From JBBQYA01 sp031412335 (GTDB taxonomy: Bacteria > Bacteroidota > Bacteroidia > Sphingobacteriales > Sphingobacteriaceae): a stretch of DNA of 64,000 bases. The stretch spans positions 51,013-115,012 of the forward strand of contig JANOCT010000043.1 in NCBI GenBank assembly GCA_031412335.1. The letters run 5' to 3'. How positions within the stretch are numbered: position 1 is the stretch's first letter; each line of letters starts with the position of its first letter. Shown in pieces: positions 24,994 to 34,090 of this stretch. The translations under genes and the position numbers were made by a program. Under the pieces are notes generated by a model, which had not been told where the DNA came from, did not search any database, and saw only the letters and a list, made by a program, of their open reading frames with translations.

Positions 24994-26838
24994 TTGATAT
25001 CTTATGTTTTTGCCTTTAGGTCACAATTGTTAGAAATAGAAATAATTGATTATAGAATTGAAACTTCTAAATTAATGTTTAAAAGAGAAGAGTTGAAAAG
25101 TGAAATTCATAACAGTTTAATAATAATAAAAACTATTTGTTATAAAAACGACAAACATTTCGAAGATAAATTAATAGGAAATATTCTTGAAGGCGAAACT
25201 GAAATTGCTTTTCCAATCGAAGAAATAGAAGGAGGAAAATTTCTTCTTCTTCCTTTCCCTAAGAATTGTCCAAAGCTTTTTTGTGCGTTTCCTATGATAG
25301 GAACTAGTGAGTTCAATTTTCCAGTTGTACTTCATAGTGAAAAGTTTGTTCCAAACATAAATAGAGATGGAATTGAACTTTCAAAATTTGATAAAGAAAA
25401 TAGGGAAAGGCTTTTGGAAGCAAAGAAAGCATTCAAAATCCTACTGGAAATTGTTGAGAAAAACCAATGGAAAGAAACCTACAATATTTGCAATATCACA
25501 AATCCTGATATAAAAGAAATAGAGACAAAAGAATGGTTCATGAAAGAAGTATTTAATCCTATTAAGGAAGGTATTTTTAATACTAATTTGATTGAACTTG
25601 AGCCATCTTTAAATTTAAATATTCATAGGAAAGCCTTAAGTTCTATTTATATTCCATATGTAGAAAGAAAAATAAAAGAACCGCAAATTACTATTGAAAT
25701 TATTTACAATTTAGGATTTAAATTAATTCCTGAACAGCTTCCAAAGAAAGATCATATATTAAATTGGTATCAAATTATCAATTTTGAAATATTTAATGAA
25801 ATTAAATTAGATATTGACAAACTGTGTGAAATCGTTGCAAATCCAGAAAAAATAAGTAAACTTTCCATAAAGTATCTTTATGATCTTGTGACATTTATAA
25901 TTTCAAAAGATAGAAAAGACCTATTAGATAAATACGGTTTGCTATCAAATCAAAAACTTCAATTAAAAAAAATAAAATTATTAAAGAATGACAGAACAAA
26001 ACATAAAAGTTTAAAAGAAAGTGATAGTGAAAAGCTAAAAGATATTTATAATTCAATATCTGGCAAAGATTGTAGAGAAAATCTCCTTCATAAGGAATTC
26101 GAGACAATAGAGAACATAATTGAGAATGATTGTAAATACGATTTTGAAGATCTTGCTAAAAACACTGACGAAGAGCTTAGAAATTATGAAGGGAACTTTC
26201 AAGATGAAGGATTCTTGTTAATATTAAAAGACCTTTTTAATTGGTTCACCACTTGCGAACTTTCAGAAGATACCTTAATAAATTTATTTCCATACTTCTC
26301 GCAAAACAAAGCTCAATTATACTTAAATACAAAAACATCACAAGAACTGGAATATGCTTTTGACATTGAAATAAGTGGAAAAAGTGAGGTATTGGCAAAA
26401 CTTGCTAAAAGTTCGCTTTCTATTTCAGATTTAGACATTATTGCTGAAAATTCTAGCTCATTTTTAGATTTTGTAAAGTTTCTTAACAGTAAACAAGAAG
26501 ATAATCCAAATGAAGAATTGGGTCAAATTGGAGAAGAGTTTTTACATAATCATTTAATTCAGGTTTTTGGAAAAGATAAAGTACTATGGGAAAACACTTC
26601 GGAATATGATTTTAGAATATTAGAGAACGATTTGATCAATACGAAATATTATATAGATGCAAAAACCACGGGAAAAGGAATTTCGAACAGTGATAATGTA
26701 CCATTCTTTATGAGAATTGCACAATGGACTTTCTTAGATAAAAACGAAGCAAGTGATAAGTATATCATTGCAAGAATTTTTAAAAATGAAAATACAATTG
26801 ATGTAAAATATTTAAAATTAGATACCAAAATTTTATAG
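24994..26838 (+). CDS. C-terminal piece of the Hsp90-like ATPase gene, ending in a DUF3883 nuclease-like domain
   Basis: The frame is the direct continuation of 24379-24960; eleven open codons (IVDDGIESFIE) lie between the TAA and the first possible start, TTG 24994. If initiated there it would give 614 residues. The middle is long and helical without a recognised domain. The last about 120 residues match the DUF3883 pattern: ELGQIGEEFLHNHLIQVFG, then YDFRILENDL and YYIDAKTTGKG, which resembles a PD-(D/E)xK nuclease core with D...D-x-K. Family knowledge: DUF3883 domains are common in restriction and anti-phage loci. Whether the halves still work together depends on whether the stop is real. 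Confidence 0.75.
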   Translation: MISYVFAFRSQLLEIEIIDYRIETSKLMFKREELKSEIHNSLIIIKTICYKNDKHFEDKLIGNILEGETEIAFPIEEIEGGKFLLLPFPKNCPKLFCAFPMIGTSEFNFPVVLHSEKFVPNINRDGIELSKFDKENRERLLEAKKAFKILLEIVEKNQWKETYNICNITNPDIKEIETKEWFMKEVFNPIKEGIFNTNLIELEPSLNLNIHRKALSSIYIPYVERKIKEPQITIEIIYNLGFKLIPEQLPKKDHILNWYQIINFEIFNEIKLDIDKLCEIVANPEKISKLSIKYLYDLVTFIISKDRKDLLDKYGLLSNQKLQLKKIKLLKNDRTKHKSLKESDSEKLKDIYNSISGKDCRENLLHKEFETIENIIENDCKYDFEDLAKNTDEELRNYEGNFQDEGFLLILKDLFNWFTTCELSEDTLINLFPYFSQNKAQLYLNTKTSQELEYAFDIEISGKSEVLAKLAKSSLSISDLDIIAENSSSFLDFVKFLNSKQEDNPNEELGQIGEEFLHNHLIQVFGKDKVLWENTSEYDFRILENDLINTKYYIDAKTTGKGISNSDNVPFFMRIAQWTFLDKNEASDKYIIARIFKNENTIDVKYLKLDTKIL

Positions 26839-26974
26839 AATTTTAGTATATTTTAATACACCTAAATAAAATTTTGAAAAAATATTTAAACTAATTTTAG
26901 CTCTTTCTTTTGCAAAACATGACTTATCCGAAATAATTATAATTAAAATGAATACCTAGATACTTATAATAACA

Positions 26975-27967
26975 ATGACATTTAAAATAGAAGAATTAAT
27001 AATTAAAAATGACAGCGAAACTGAACAGGTAAGATCTAAAGAGATATTTGAAACACTTAAGAACAAAGCAATTAGAGGAAAAACTCTATCAGAACATGAG
27101 AAAAATTTCTTCTGTAAAGGAGTTCAACTTTCAAAATTAAATGTTGGAATTTTGGAAGATTATTATTGTTGTAAGAATTATAAGTTTAAATATATCTACT
27201 TATGTTACTTTTATGACTTAGCTGGTGGTAGTATATTTTATAAAAGAAATAGAGCTGAAATTTACAAAGTTGAACAAATTGAAGCCGAAATTGACCTTAA
27301 ATATTTATATACAACAGCTGAAGATTGGAAATTAATTATACAAAAGACAAACCATAAGGATAAAGTACTACAAGAAATTTCAATAGAAACTAGGAAAGGA
27401 TTAAAAGAATTATCAAATCTACCGGAAGTTTTGAATGGTTTTTGGCGGAAAGGATCAAATCATTATATTTTAATGGAGAGAGAAATCCTTTTAAGTTTAA
27501 AGTTTATTTATTGTATAGTAATTGAAGTGTTTGAAACAATTGAATTAAATGACTTAATATTAAAAGTTAATTCAATTAAAATTGAATTTAATGAATACAG
27601 TTTAATACATATTTTAAATAGACATTTTTCTGCAATAACTAAAGCTTATGACACTAAAAAATCATTTCACAATGAACAATTTAAACCGAGAATTATTATT
27701 TCTCAAATAAAAGAAATACTTACTCAAATAGATAATTCTCAATTTTTAAAGAATTCAACTATTGACAAAATTGGCTTTCGACAAAATGGAATAGACTATT
27801 TGATTTGGACAAAAGAAAAAAATAGGTCAATTAAAGGAATCAATGAAATTTACAGACGACTAGAAACATTTTATATAGTTACTGATGAAAATGAAAAAAT
27901 TAAACTTGTTTCTGATTATAATCTTAAAACAGTAAATAACTTTTTGTCAGTATACGTGCCGAAATAA
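26975..27967 (+). CDS. Protein of unknown function, possible RNase-like C-terminal domain
   Basis: I do not recognise this 330-residue family. There is no signal peptide or membrane segment. The protein is rich in Ile, Lys, Asn and Glu, as are the preceding ATPase pieces. The C-terminal third contains YSLIHILNRHFSAITKAYD, then helices and LIWTKEKNRSIKGINEIYRRLETFYIVT. An HxxxRH helix followed by a strand-rich end is seen in several nuclease-toxin families of the barnase/EndoU/colicin type, but this is only resemblance. It lies 136 bases after the stop-interrupted gene on the same strand. An imperfect promoter-like TTCTTTTG at 26905-26912 precedes it, so it may be expressed alone. Confidence 0.6.
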   Translation: MTFKIEELIIKNDSETEQVRSKEIFETLKNKAIRGKTLSEHEKNFFCKGVQLSKLNVGILEDYYCCKNYKFKYIYLCYFYDLAGGSIFYKRNRAEIYKVEQIEAEIDLKYLYTTAEDWKLIIQKTNHKDKVLQEISIETRKGLKELSNLPEVLNGFWRKGSNHYILMEREILLSLKFIYCIVIEVFETIELNDLILKVNSIKIEFNEYSLIHILNRHFSAITKAYDTKKSFHNEQFKPRIIISQIKEILTQIDNSQFLKNSTIDKIGFRQNGIDYLIWTKEKNRSIKGINEIYRRLETFYIVTDENEKIKLVSDYNLKTVNNFLSVYVPK

Positions 27968-28213
27968 TCTATAATTGCTTTAATTTTTAAAATTATCAAA
28001 ACTCTTTAAATTCGTTAATAAAAAGCATTAATCTCTCGTATTTTATTTATTATTTCAGAAAGAGATTATTTAAAAAAGATAGAAAATAATTCAAGGAAGT
28101 CTTGGCTGACATTTAACTTCGAAATTAAAATTTAAATGACAGTTTTAAATAGATTTTGAAATTTTTCAAGGTAGTTTAAGATTACTAATTAATACGAAAA
28201 CAACCAACACCCC

Positions 28214-29122
28214 CTACCTCATCCTCCCCCTCTTAATCATATACGCATTCAACACTCCCGAAAAGCCATCTTTTATATCTGCATCAATTAAGTCAATGCG
28301 GTATTGAGCACATTTAGTTTCTAATTCTTTGCGGTGCATGGTTATGGCTTTCAAGTATTCTTCTTTTACTTGGTCGGGAAATAATTTCACTTTTTCACCC
28401 GATTCCACATCTACAAATATGTATGGACGGTTGGGGAAATCGAAGTCCACTTCTTGCTCTTTTTGGGTAACATTAAATACCACTACTTCATGTTTGTTAT
28501 GCTTCAAATGTTGCAGGGCAGCAAAAACAGATTCACTTTCGCCTACATTTTCAAACGTATCGGTAAACAAAATAATGAGCGAACGCTTATGTACACTTTC
28601 TGCTATTTGGTGCAAAGCAGCAGAAATTCCAGTTTTACGCTGCACATTCGTTTTTAACATTTTCTCTAACTGATTGAAAATCAATTTTTGATGCACAGTT
28701 GTAGATTTTGCTTCCGAATGAAAATCAATTTCTTCCGAAAAAACGCTTAATCCAAAAGCATCTCGTTGTTTTTTTAGCAAATAAACCAGCGCAGCAGCAG
28801 CTTCTACTGCAAATTGTATTTTAGAATATCCTACTGTTGGGTAGTACATCGACGATGATTGATCGATTACAAGCTGGCAACGCAAATTTGTTTCTTCCTC
28901 AAATCGTTTTACAAACAATTTATCGGTGCGGGCATACAACTTCCAATCAATGTTTTTTATCGACTGGCCTGAATTGTAAGATCGGTGTTCGGCAAACTCA
29001 ACCGAAAAACCGTGAAATGGACTTTTATGCAATCCCGTTATGAATCCCTCAACTACCTGAGCAGCCAATAGTTCCAGGTTTTCAAAATTTCGGATACCTG
29101 CCTCTTGGTGAAAACTTTCCAT
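28214..29122 (-). CDS. DUF58 domain protein (VWA-like)
   Basis: The 302-residue protein has the DUF58 signature: FSVEFAEHRSYNSGQSIKNIDWKLYARTDKLFVKRFEEETN, followed by a VWA-like fold with VIDQSSSMYYP (MIDAS-type D-x-S-x-S). No membrane segment is present. In most Bacteroidota a MoxR AAA+ ATPase and Bat-type VWA proteins flank such genes, and together they are thought to assist maturation or insertion of envelope proteins. No moxR gene is adjacent here; the neighbours are trxA and the accessory patch. It lies 94 bases after trxA on the same strand, with a terminator between. Confidence 0.92.
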   Translation of the reverse strand: MESFHQEAGIRNFENLELLAAQVVEGFITGLHKSPFHGFSVEFAEHRSYNSGQSIKNIDWKLYARTDKLFVKRFEEETNLRCQLVIDQSSSMYYPTVGYSKIQFAVEAAAALVYLLKKQRDAFGLSVFSEEIDFHSEAKSTTVHQKLIFNQLEKMLKTNVQRKTGISAALHQIAESVHKRSLIILFTDTFENVGESESVFAALQHLKHNKHEVVVFNVTQKEQEVDFDFPNRPYIFVDVESGEKVKLFPDQVKEEYLKAITMHRKELETKCAQYRIDLIDADIKDGFSGVLNAYMIKRGRMR

Positions 29123-29167
29123 ACCTTAAATAACGAAAATATTTTAACGAATTTCATAAGCTGCTAT

Positions 29168-29197
29168 AAAAAAAATCCTGCCTTTTGAGCAGGATTT
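29168..29197 (-). terminator. Rho-independent terminator of trxA
   Basis: On the minus strand AAATCCTGC and GCAGGATTT form a perfect 9-bp stem with a 7-base loop, followed by about eight T. It starts 20 bases after the trxA stop. Confidence 0.92.
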
Positions 29198-29216
29198 ATC
29201 TTTTACTTAAACAAGC

Positions 29217-29537
29217 TTATACCAATTGAGCATCCAGTTTACCAGCCAAAACCGACTTAGGTACTGCACCAATTTGCTTGTCTACAATTTCCCCATTCTT
29301 GAAATAAAGTAATGCAGGAATATTTCTGATACCGAATTTCATTGAAATTTCCGGGTTTGTATCTACGTTTACTTTTCCTACAACGGCCTTGCCATCGTAA
29401 TCTTTCGCAATTTCTTCAACCAATGGACCTACCATGCGGCATGGTCCACACCATTCTGCCCAAAAATCTACCAAAACTGGTTTGTCTGATTTCAACACTA
29501 ATTCGTCGAAGTTTGCGTCTGTAAATTCTAATGCCAT
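29217..29537 (-). CDS. trxA: Thioredoxin
   Basis: The 106-residue protein is a complete cytoplasmic thioredoxin. The redox pair is C30 and C33 in FWAEWCGPCRMVGP, preceded by the family aspartate in VLVDFWA. The cis-proline loop is GIRNIPALLYFKNGE. There is no signal peptide. It reduces disulphides with electrons from thioredoxin reductase, which is not in the window. It has its own terminator. No TAnnTTTG box was found in the 150 bases upstream. Confidence 0.97.
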   Translation of the reverse strand: MALEFTDANFDELVLKSDKPVLVDFWAEWCGPCRMVGPLVEEIAKDYDGKAVVGKVNVDTNPEISMKFGIRNIPALLYFKNGEIVDKQIGAVPKSVLAGKLDAQLV

Positions 29538-29797
29538 TTTATTTATTGATTTTATATAATGAATACCTTATTTATTGTTCAACTGTTTGTATCAAAATCA
29601 AGCCAAATAGCATAATCAAGCAATTAAACTACAATTTGAATCTGATTTTTAAAAATAACAAATACTTGCTGAATTTATTCGCCATTTTGTCAGTTATTTT
29701 TTTGCACATGTTAACGATGCTGAATTTTTGGAGCTAATCCGGCTTTACGCTATATCTTTTTTAAATTTAATTGTTTTTTAATTGAAAAAAAGGAACT

Positions 29798-29851
29798 TGT
29801 CCCGTTATTTCAGACGAGATGCCGCTTCAATCCGGGCTAAAGGCAGCTCTG
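29798..29851 (+). repeat. Solo end of the dispersed 117-122 bp repeat
   Basis: In the 325-base gap between trxA and dnaE, 29798-29820 (tgtcccgttatttcagacga...) matches the terminal inverted repeat of the element at 20346 at about 19 of 23 positions. It is followed by cgcttcaatccgggctaaag, which resembles the right part of the copy near 15.27 kb (cgcttcaatcc). No opposite end is visible. The rest of the gap shows nothing else. Confidence 0.5.
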
Positions 29852-29862
29852 AATTATATCAC

Positions 29863-32800
29863 TTACATCAATTTATACTGAATATCCTGATCGCTTTGTA
29901 TTTGATCCAACACATGTTGGTTCATTTCTATTTTCAATGATCTGGAAGTCATTTCCACAACTACATTATCTACTGGATCGGTAAATTTAAATCGCACAGG
30001 CAAATTTCCTGGATTGCTTTTTACCATTTCTGCAATTACATTCATCTGATTTTCAAACGATTTGCCCAAGGGTAACATAAAAACTACTCCTTTAGCCATT
30101 TTGTCTTTTATTTCGGCCAACAATTGAATGTTGTAAATCGCAATTTCCCATTCATCATTAAATTTTCTTTTTTCCGCTTTCGCTTGTACAAATAAAAATA
30201 ATCCGGTTGAAACATTTAATGGATCCAAGAAATGTTTCCATTTCAAGTATTTTTCAGAAAATAAAGTCAATGAAATGTTATCACTCAAATCTTCAATTGT
30301 GAAATTCCCAAAAGGATTTCCATTTTTTTGAGAAATACGATGGCTTACTGAAGAAACCATTCCTCCGAATTTGAGATCTTTTCCTTTTAAAGCAGCTGGA
30401 TCTTTCAATTCTGCAATGCTCACATTACAAAAATTCTCCAACTCCATTCTATAGGCATCAAGCGGATGACCAGAAAGGTATATTCCGATCATTTCTTTTT
30501 CATGCGCTAACTTTTCTTGATTGCGCCACTCCTCAAAATATGGTAAAGATGGTTCTGCAATATCCATTGCACTCGAATCGCCAAAAAGTGAATTCTGAGA
30601 GCTGGCCAAATTATTCTGATAATCTGATCCGTATTTTATCAGTTTTTCAATTCCGTTCAATCTATCGCTGCCAACTACTCCAAAATATTGAGCTCGGTTT
30701 ATTTCTTTAAAAGAATCGAAAGAACCACTGTAAACGAGGTTTTCGATGGATTTTTTATTCACCGTTCGCATATTATTCCTGCGCACAAATTCAAAAACTG
30801 AGCGAAATGGTCCAGCATTTTCTCGTTCGGCAATTATGGCATCCACAGCTTTTTCTCCCACTCCTTTTATTCCAGTAAGTCCAAATCGAATTTCGCCTTT
30901 TGCATTCACCGCAAAACCATAACTACTTTCATTTACATCTGGACCAAGTACTGGTATTCGTATTTTGCGACATTCCTCCATAAAAAATGTCACATCTTCA
31001 ATATTATTTTGGCTATTCAACGTAGCAGCCATATATTCTGCCGGGTAATGTGCTTTTAGATAAGCAGTCTGAAAAGCAATAAATGAATAGCAAGTAGCAT
31101 GCGATTTATTAAATGCGTATGATGCAAATGCTTCCCAATCTACCCAAACCTTTTCTGCAATTTTCAAATCATGCCCATTTGCTTTGCAACCGTCCAAAAA
31201 CTTGGGTTTCATTTTGTCCAATACATCTTTCTGTTTTTTACCCATTGCTTTTCGCAAAGTGTCTGCATCGCCTTTGGTAAAATTGGCCAATAACTGTGAA
31301 AGCAACATCACTTGTTCCTGATATACCGTAACTCCATACGTTTCTTTCAAAAGATCAGCTGTTACTTCAAAATCATAACTGGTTTCTTCTAATCCATGTT
31401 TTCGTTTAATAAATTTAGGAATATGTTCCATCGGACCTGGTCGGTACAAGGCGTTCATGGCAATTAAATCTTCAAATTTATCGGGTTTCAGATCTTTCAA
31501 ATATTTCTGCATTCCCGGACTTTCAAACTGGAAAATTGCAACGGTATCTCCCCGTTGAAAAAGTTCATACGTCTTTTGATCATCCAACGGAACAGTGTCA
31601 ATATCGATTTTCACCTGATGGTTTTTTTCGATTAAGTCTAATGCCGTTTTTATAATGGTAAGGGTTTTTAATCCTAAAAAGTCCATTTTAAGTAGTCCAG
31701 CATCTTCAATTATTTTTCCATCAAATTGAGTAACCAATAAATCTGAATCTTTAGCAACTGTCAATGGAATATATTCCATCAAATCATGAGGTGCAATTAT
31801 AACTGCGGATGCATGTATTCCGGTATTACGCACAGAGCCTTCCAATTTGAGTGCTTCTTTCAAAACATTAGCCTGTGGAGTATTACCATCTGAAATAATT
31901 TTTCGGAGTTGTTTTACATTAGCTAAATCATCCGCATTAATCTCTTCCGCTACTTTTTCTATGGGCGAAGTCATTAAAAAAACTAAATTCGAACCTGCTT
32001 TATCTGGAACTAATTTGGTTAAAGAAGTTGAATCGGCAAGTGGCAAGTTTAGAACCCTAGCCACATCTTTGATAGCAGATTTTGCTGCCATGGTACCGTA
32101 GTTTATGATTTGGGCTACTTGATTTCTGCCATATTTTTCCACCACATAATCCAAAACTTTTTGCCTGCCAACATCATCAAAGTCCGTATCAATATCGGGC
32201 ATTGATTTTCGCTCAGGGTTTAAGAAACGCTCGAAAAGTAATGCGTATTTTATGGGGTCGATATTGGTGATTCCGATACAATAAGCAACTGCGGATCCGG
32301 CTGCAGAACCACGGCCAGGACCAATAATCACTCCCATATCACGTCCTTCGCGGATAAAATCTGCAACAATCAGAAAATAACCAGGGAAACCCATGGTTTT
32401 TATAACATGTAATTCAAAATTAAGTCGTTCCTCAATTTCTGCTGAAAGATTACTATATCTTTCTGCTGCTCCTTTAAACGTTAGATGCCGTAGATAATCG
32501 TCGCCATCCAAATATCCAGGCGGAATCGGAAAATTTGGAACTAGAATATCCCGTTTCAACGAAAATTCTGAAACTTTATCTACAATCTCATTGGTATTAT
32601 CTAAAGATTGCGGCAAGTCGTGAAAGAGTTTTTCCATTTGAGAGGTCGTTTTAAAGAAAAACTCATCATTTGGAAAACCAAAACGATAGCCTTTGCCACC
32701 CTCTTCATCGGTTGCTTTTGGGGTTTCTTGCAAATCGCCAGTATTCACACATAATAAAATATCATGTGCATTGGCATCTTCCTGATCCACATAATGTGAA

Positions 32801-33417
32801 TCGTTGGAGCAAATAATTTTAACATTGTATTTTTTAGCAAACTTTAATAAAACGATGTTCACTTTTTCTTGATCATCAATTCCATGGCGTTGAAGTTCGA
32901 TGTAGTAATCTTCACCAAAAATATCCAGATACCATTTAAATATTTTTTCTCCCTCTTCTTCTCCTTTACTTAAAATAGTTCTAGGCACTTCGGCACCTAA
33001 ACAACAGGTTGTAGCAATTAATCCTTTATGGTATTTGAGTAATAATTCCTTATCAATTCTTGGCCATTTACTATACAAACCTTCAATAAAGCCTAAAGAA
33101 CATAGTTTTGAAAGGTTTTTATACCCTTCATGATCTTTGGCCAATAATAATTGATGAAAACGCTGATCTTTATTTTCTTTGGTAAACTGCTTTTTATGCC
33201 GATCGGCAACCATATAAAATTCGCAGCCTACTATTGGTTTTATGCCATTCTTTTGAGCTTCGGCAACAAACTTAAACGCACCAAACATGTTTCCATGGTC
33301 AGTCATTGCAATTGCTTTCATTCCATCAGCTTTTGCTTTATGCATTAGTTTAGAAATATCTGCAGCTCCATCAAGAAGCGAAAACTGAGTATGTACGTGG
33401 AGGTGGGTGAACTGCAT
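29863..33417 (-). CDS. dnaE: DNA polymerase III alpha subunit
   Basis: The 1184-residue protein starts with an intact PHP domain (FTHLHVHTQFSLLDGAADI; ITDHGNMFG-type AMTDHGNMFGAFKF), followed by the polymerase core. PDIDTDFDD at 407-415 carries the metal-binding aspartates, and the surrounding segments VIIGPGRGSAAGSAVAY and ALYRPGPMEHIP are typical. A helix-hairpin-helix region (FGLTGIKGVGEKAVDAI) and a C-terminal OB domain (about 1000-1090) follow. It is the replicative polymerase catalytic subunit. The length is normal for the DnaE1 class. A -7 box lies 21 bases upstream of the ATG. Confidence 0.98.
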   Translation of the reverse strand: MQFTHLHVHTQFSLLDGAADISKLMHKAKADGMKAIAMTDHGNMFGAFKFVAEAQKNGIKPIVGCEFYMVADRHKKQFTKENKDQRFHQLLLAKDHEGYKNLSKLCSLGFIEGLYSKWPRIDKELLLKYHKGLIATTCCLGAEVPRTILSKGEEEGEKIFKWYLDIFGEDYYIELQRHGIDDQEKVNIVLLKFAKKYNVKIICSNDSHYVDQEDANAHDILLCVNTGDLQETPKATDEEGGKGYRFGFPNDEFFFKTTSQMEKLFHDLPQSLDNTNEIVDKVSEFSLKRDILVPNFPIPPGYLDGDDYLRHLTFKGAAERYSNLSAEIEERLNFELHVIKTMGFPGYFLIVADFIREGRDMGVIIGPGRGSAAGSAVAYCIGITNIDPIKYALLFERFLNPERKSMPDIDTDFDDVGRQKVLDYVVEKYGRNQVAQIINYGTMAAKSAIKDVARVLNLPLADSTSLTKLVPDKAGSNLVFLMTSPIEKVAEEINADDLANVKQLRKIISDGNTPQANVLKEALKLEGSVRNTGIHASAVIIAPHDLMEYIPLTVAKDSDLLVTQFDGKIIEDAGLLKMDFLGLKTLTIIKTALDLIEKNHQVKIDIDTVPLDDQKTYELFQRGDTVAIFQFESPGMQKYLKDLKPDKFEDLIAMNALYRPGPMEHIPKFIKRKHGLEETSYDFEVTADLLKETYGVTVYQEQVMLLSQLLANFTKGDADTLRKAMGKKQKDVLDKMKPKFLDGCKANGHDLKIAEKVWVDWEAFASYAFNKSHATCYSFIAFQTAYLKAHYPAEYMAATLNSQNNIEDVTFFMEECRKIRIPVLGPDVNESSYGFAVNAKGEIRFGLTGIKGVGEKAVDAIIAERENAGPFRSVFEFVRRNNMRTVNKKSIENLVYSGSFDSFKEINRAQYFGVVGSDRLNGIEKLIKYGSDYQNNLASSQNSLFGDSSAMDIAEPSLPYFEEWRNQEKLAHEKEMIGIYLSGHPLDAYRMELENFCNVSIAELKDPAALKGKDLKFGGMVSSVSHRISQKNGNPFGNFTIEDLSDNISLTLFSEKYLKWKHFLDPLNVSTGLFLFVQAKAEKRKFNDEWEIAIYNIQLLAEIKDKMAKGVVFMLPLGKSFENQMNVIAEMVKSNPGNLPVRFKFTDPVDNVVVEMTSRSLKIEMNQHVLDQIQSDQDIQYKLM

Positions 33418-33437
33418 TGAATAAAATTAATGGATTG

Positions 33438-33445
33438 CAAAGTTA
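33438..33445 (-). promoter_or_regulatory. Bacteroidota-type -7 box for dnaE
   Basis: On the minus strand TAACTTTG fits TAnnTTTG, 20 bases upstream of the dnaE ATG. No -33 TTTG at the usual spacing. Confidence 0.55.
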
Positions 33446-33519
33446 ATGATTGTGCACGCTTTGCTGCCAGAACTTTTCAACAGCTGAATGAGCGTTAACT
33501 GTTTTAACTACTTTTGAAT

Positions 33520-34083
33520 ATGTCAGTATCGAAACTTTTTTTTATAATATTTTTTGCCCTTTTCTCAATATATGCTTGTAAGCAACAAGTTGACAATAAA
33601 CAAAACAATTCGATTGAATTGTACTTACCTCTATCAGAAGTAAATGCAAATAAGGCTACTGTTCTGTTCTTTTTGTCGCCTACTTGTCCACTTTGCATTG
33701 ACTATGCATTAACTATTTCCGACTTACAAAAAGAATTTCAGAGTGAAAAAATAAACATGAAAGGTATTTTCAGTGGAAGCGATTATACAGAAGAAGAAAA
33801 ACAAACATACCTGCAAACTTACCAACCATTGATTCCGATAATAAATGATACTGCTAATTTGTTTGTTAAAAAATATAAGGCCACGATAACACCAGAAGTA
33901 ATAGTAATAAACCAAAACGGAAATATTGTTTACCGAGGAGCAATTGATAATTGGGTAATGGAATTAGGTAGAAGAAAACCTAAACCAACAAAATTTTATT
34001 TGAAAGATGCAATAAGATCTATATTGGAAGAAAAAAATATTGCTGTTTCAGAAACTAATCCTATTGGTTGTTTAATTGAATAA
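33520..34083 (+). CDS. Redoxin-type lipoprotein (thioredoxin fold)
   Basis: The protein (187 residues from ATG 33520) has a lipoprotein signal with lipobox FSIYAC, so it is probably anchored in the envelope. A thioredoxin-like fold follows: ATVLFFLSPTCPLCIDYALTISDLQKEF with the redox motif CPLC, then ITPEVIVINQNGNIVYRGAIDNW with the cis-proline segment. Such domains reduce or oxidise thiols of periplasmic proteins or act as peroxidases. The next gene, seven bases downstream, encodes a haem-binding lipoprotein, so the two probably act together. TTG 33514 is an alternative start. A TACTTTTG at 33509-33516 is too close to be a convincing promoter. Confidence 0.87.
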   Translation: MSVSKLFFIIFFALFSIYACKQQVDNKQNNSIELYLPLSEVNANKATVLFFLSPTCPLCIDYALTISDLQKEFQSEKINMKGIFSGSDYTEEEKQTYLQTYQPLIPIINDTANLFVKKYKATITPEVIVINQNGNIVYRGAIDNWVMELGRRKPKPTKFYLKDAIRSILEEKNIAVSETNPIGCLIE

Positions 34084-34090
34084 TTTTAAC

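Noticed and set aside
24379..27967. Calling this region a known named defence system
   Set aside because: No BREX, DISARM, Dnd, restriction-modification or other defining partner is present, so only the domain-level description is supported.
28214..29122. A complete MoxR-Bat aerotolerance operon
   Set aside because: Only the DUF58 gene is present. No MoxR ATPase or Bat membrane proteins flank it.
29531..29737. 68-codon plus-strand frame overlapping the trxA start
   Set aside because: It starts inside trxA on the opposite strand and has an Ile/Leu/Asn-rich, AT-driven composition with no recognised motif. Treated as chance.
33509..33516. TACTTTTG as promoter of the redoxin lipoprotein gene
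   Set aside because: Transcription would begin at or after the ATG at 33520, and no later start keeps the lipobox signal, so a functional box is unlikely.
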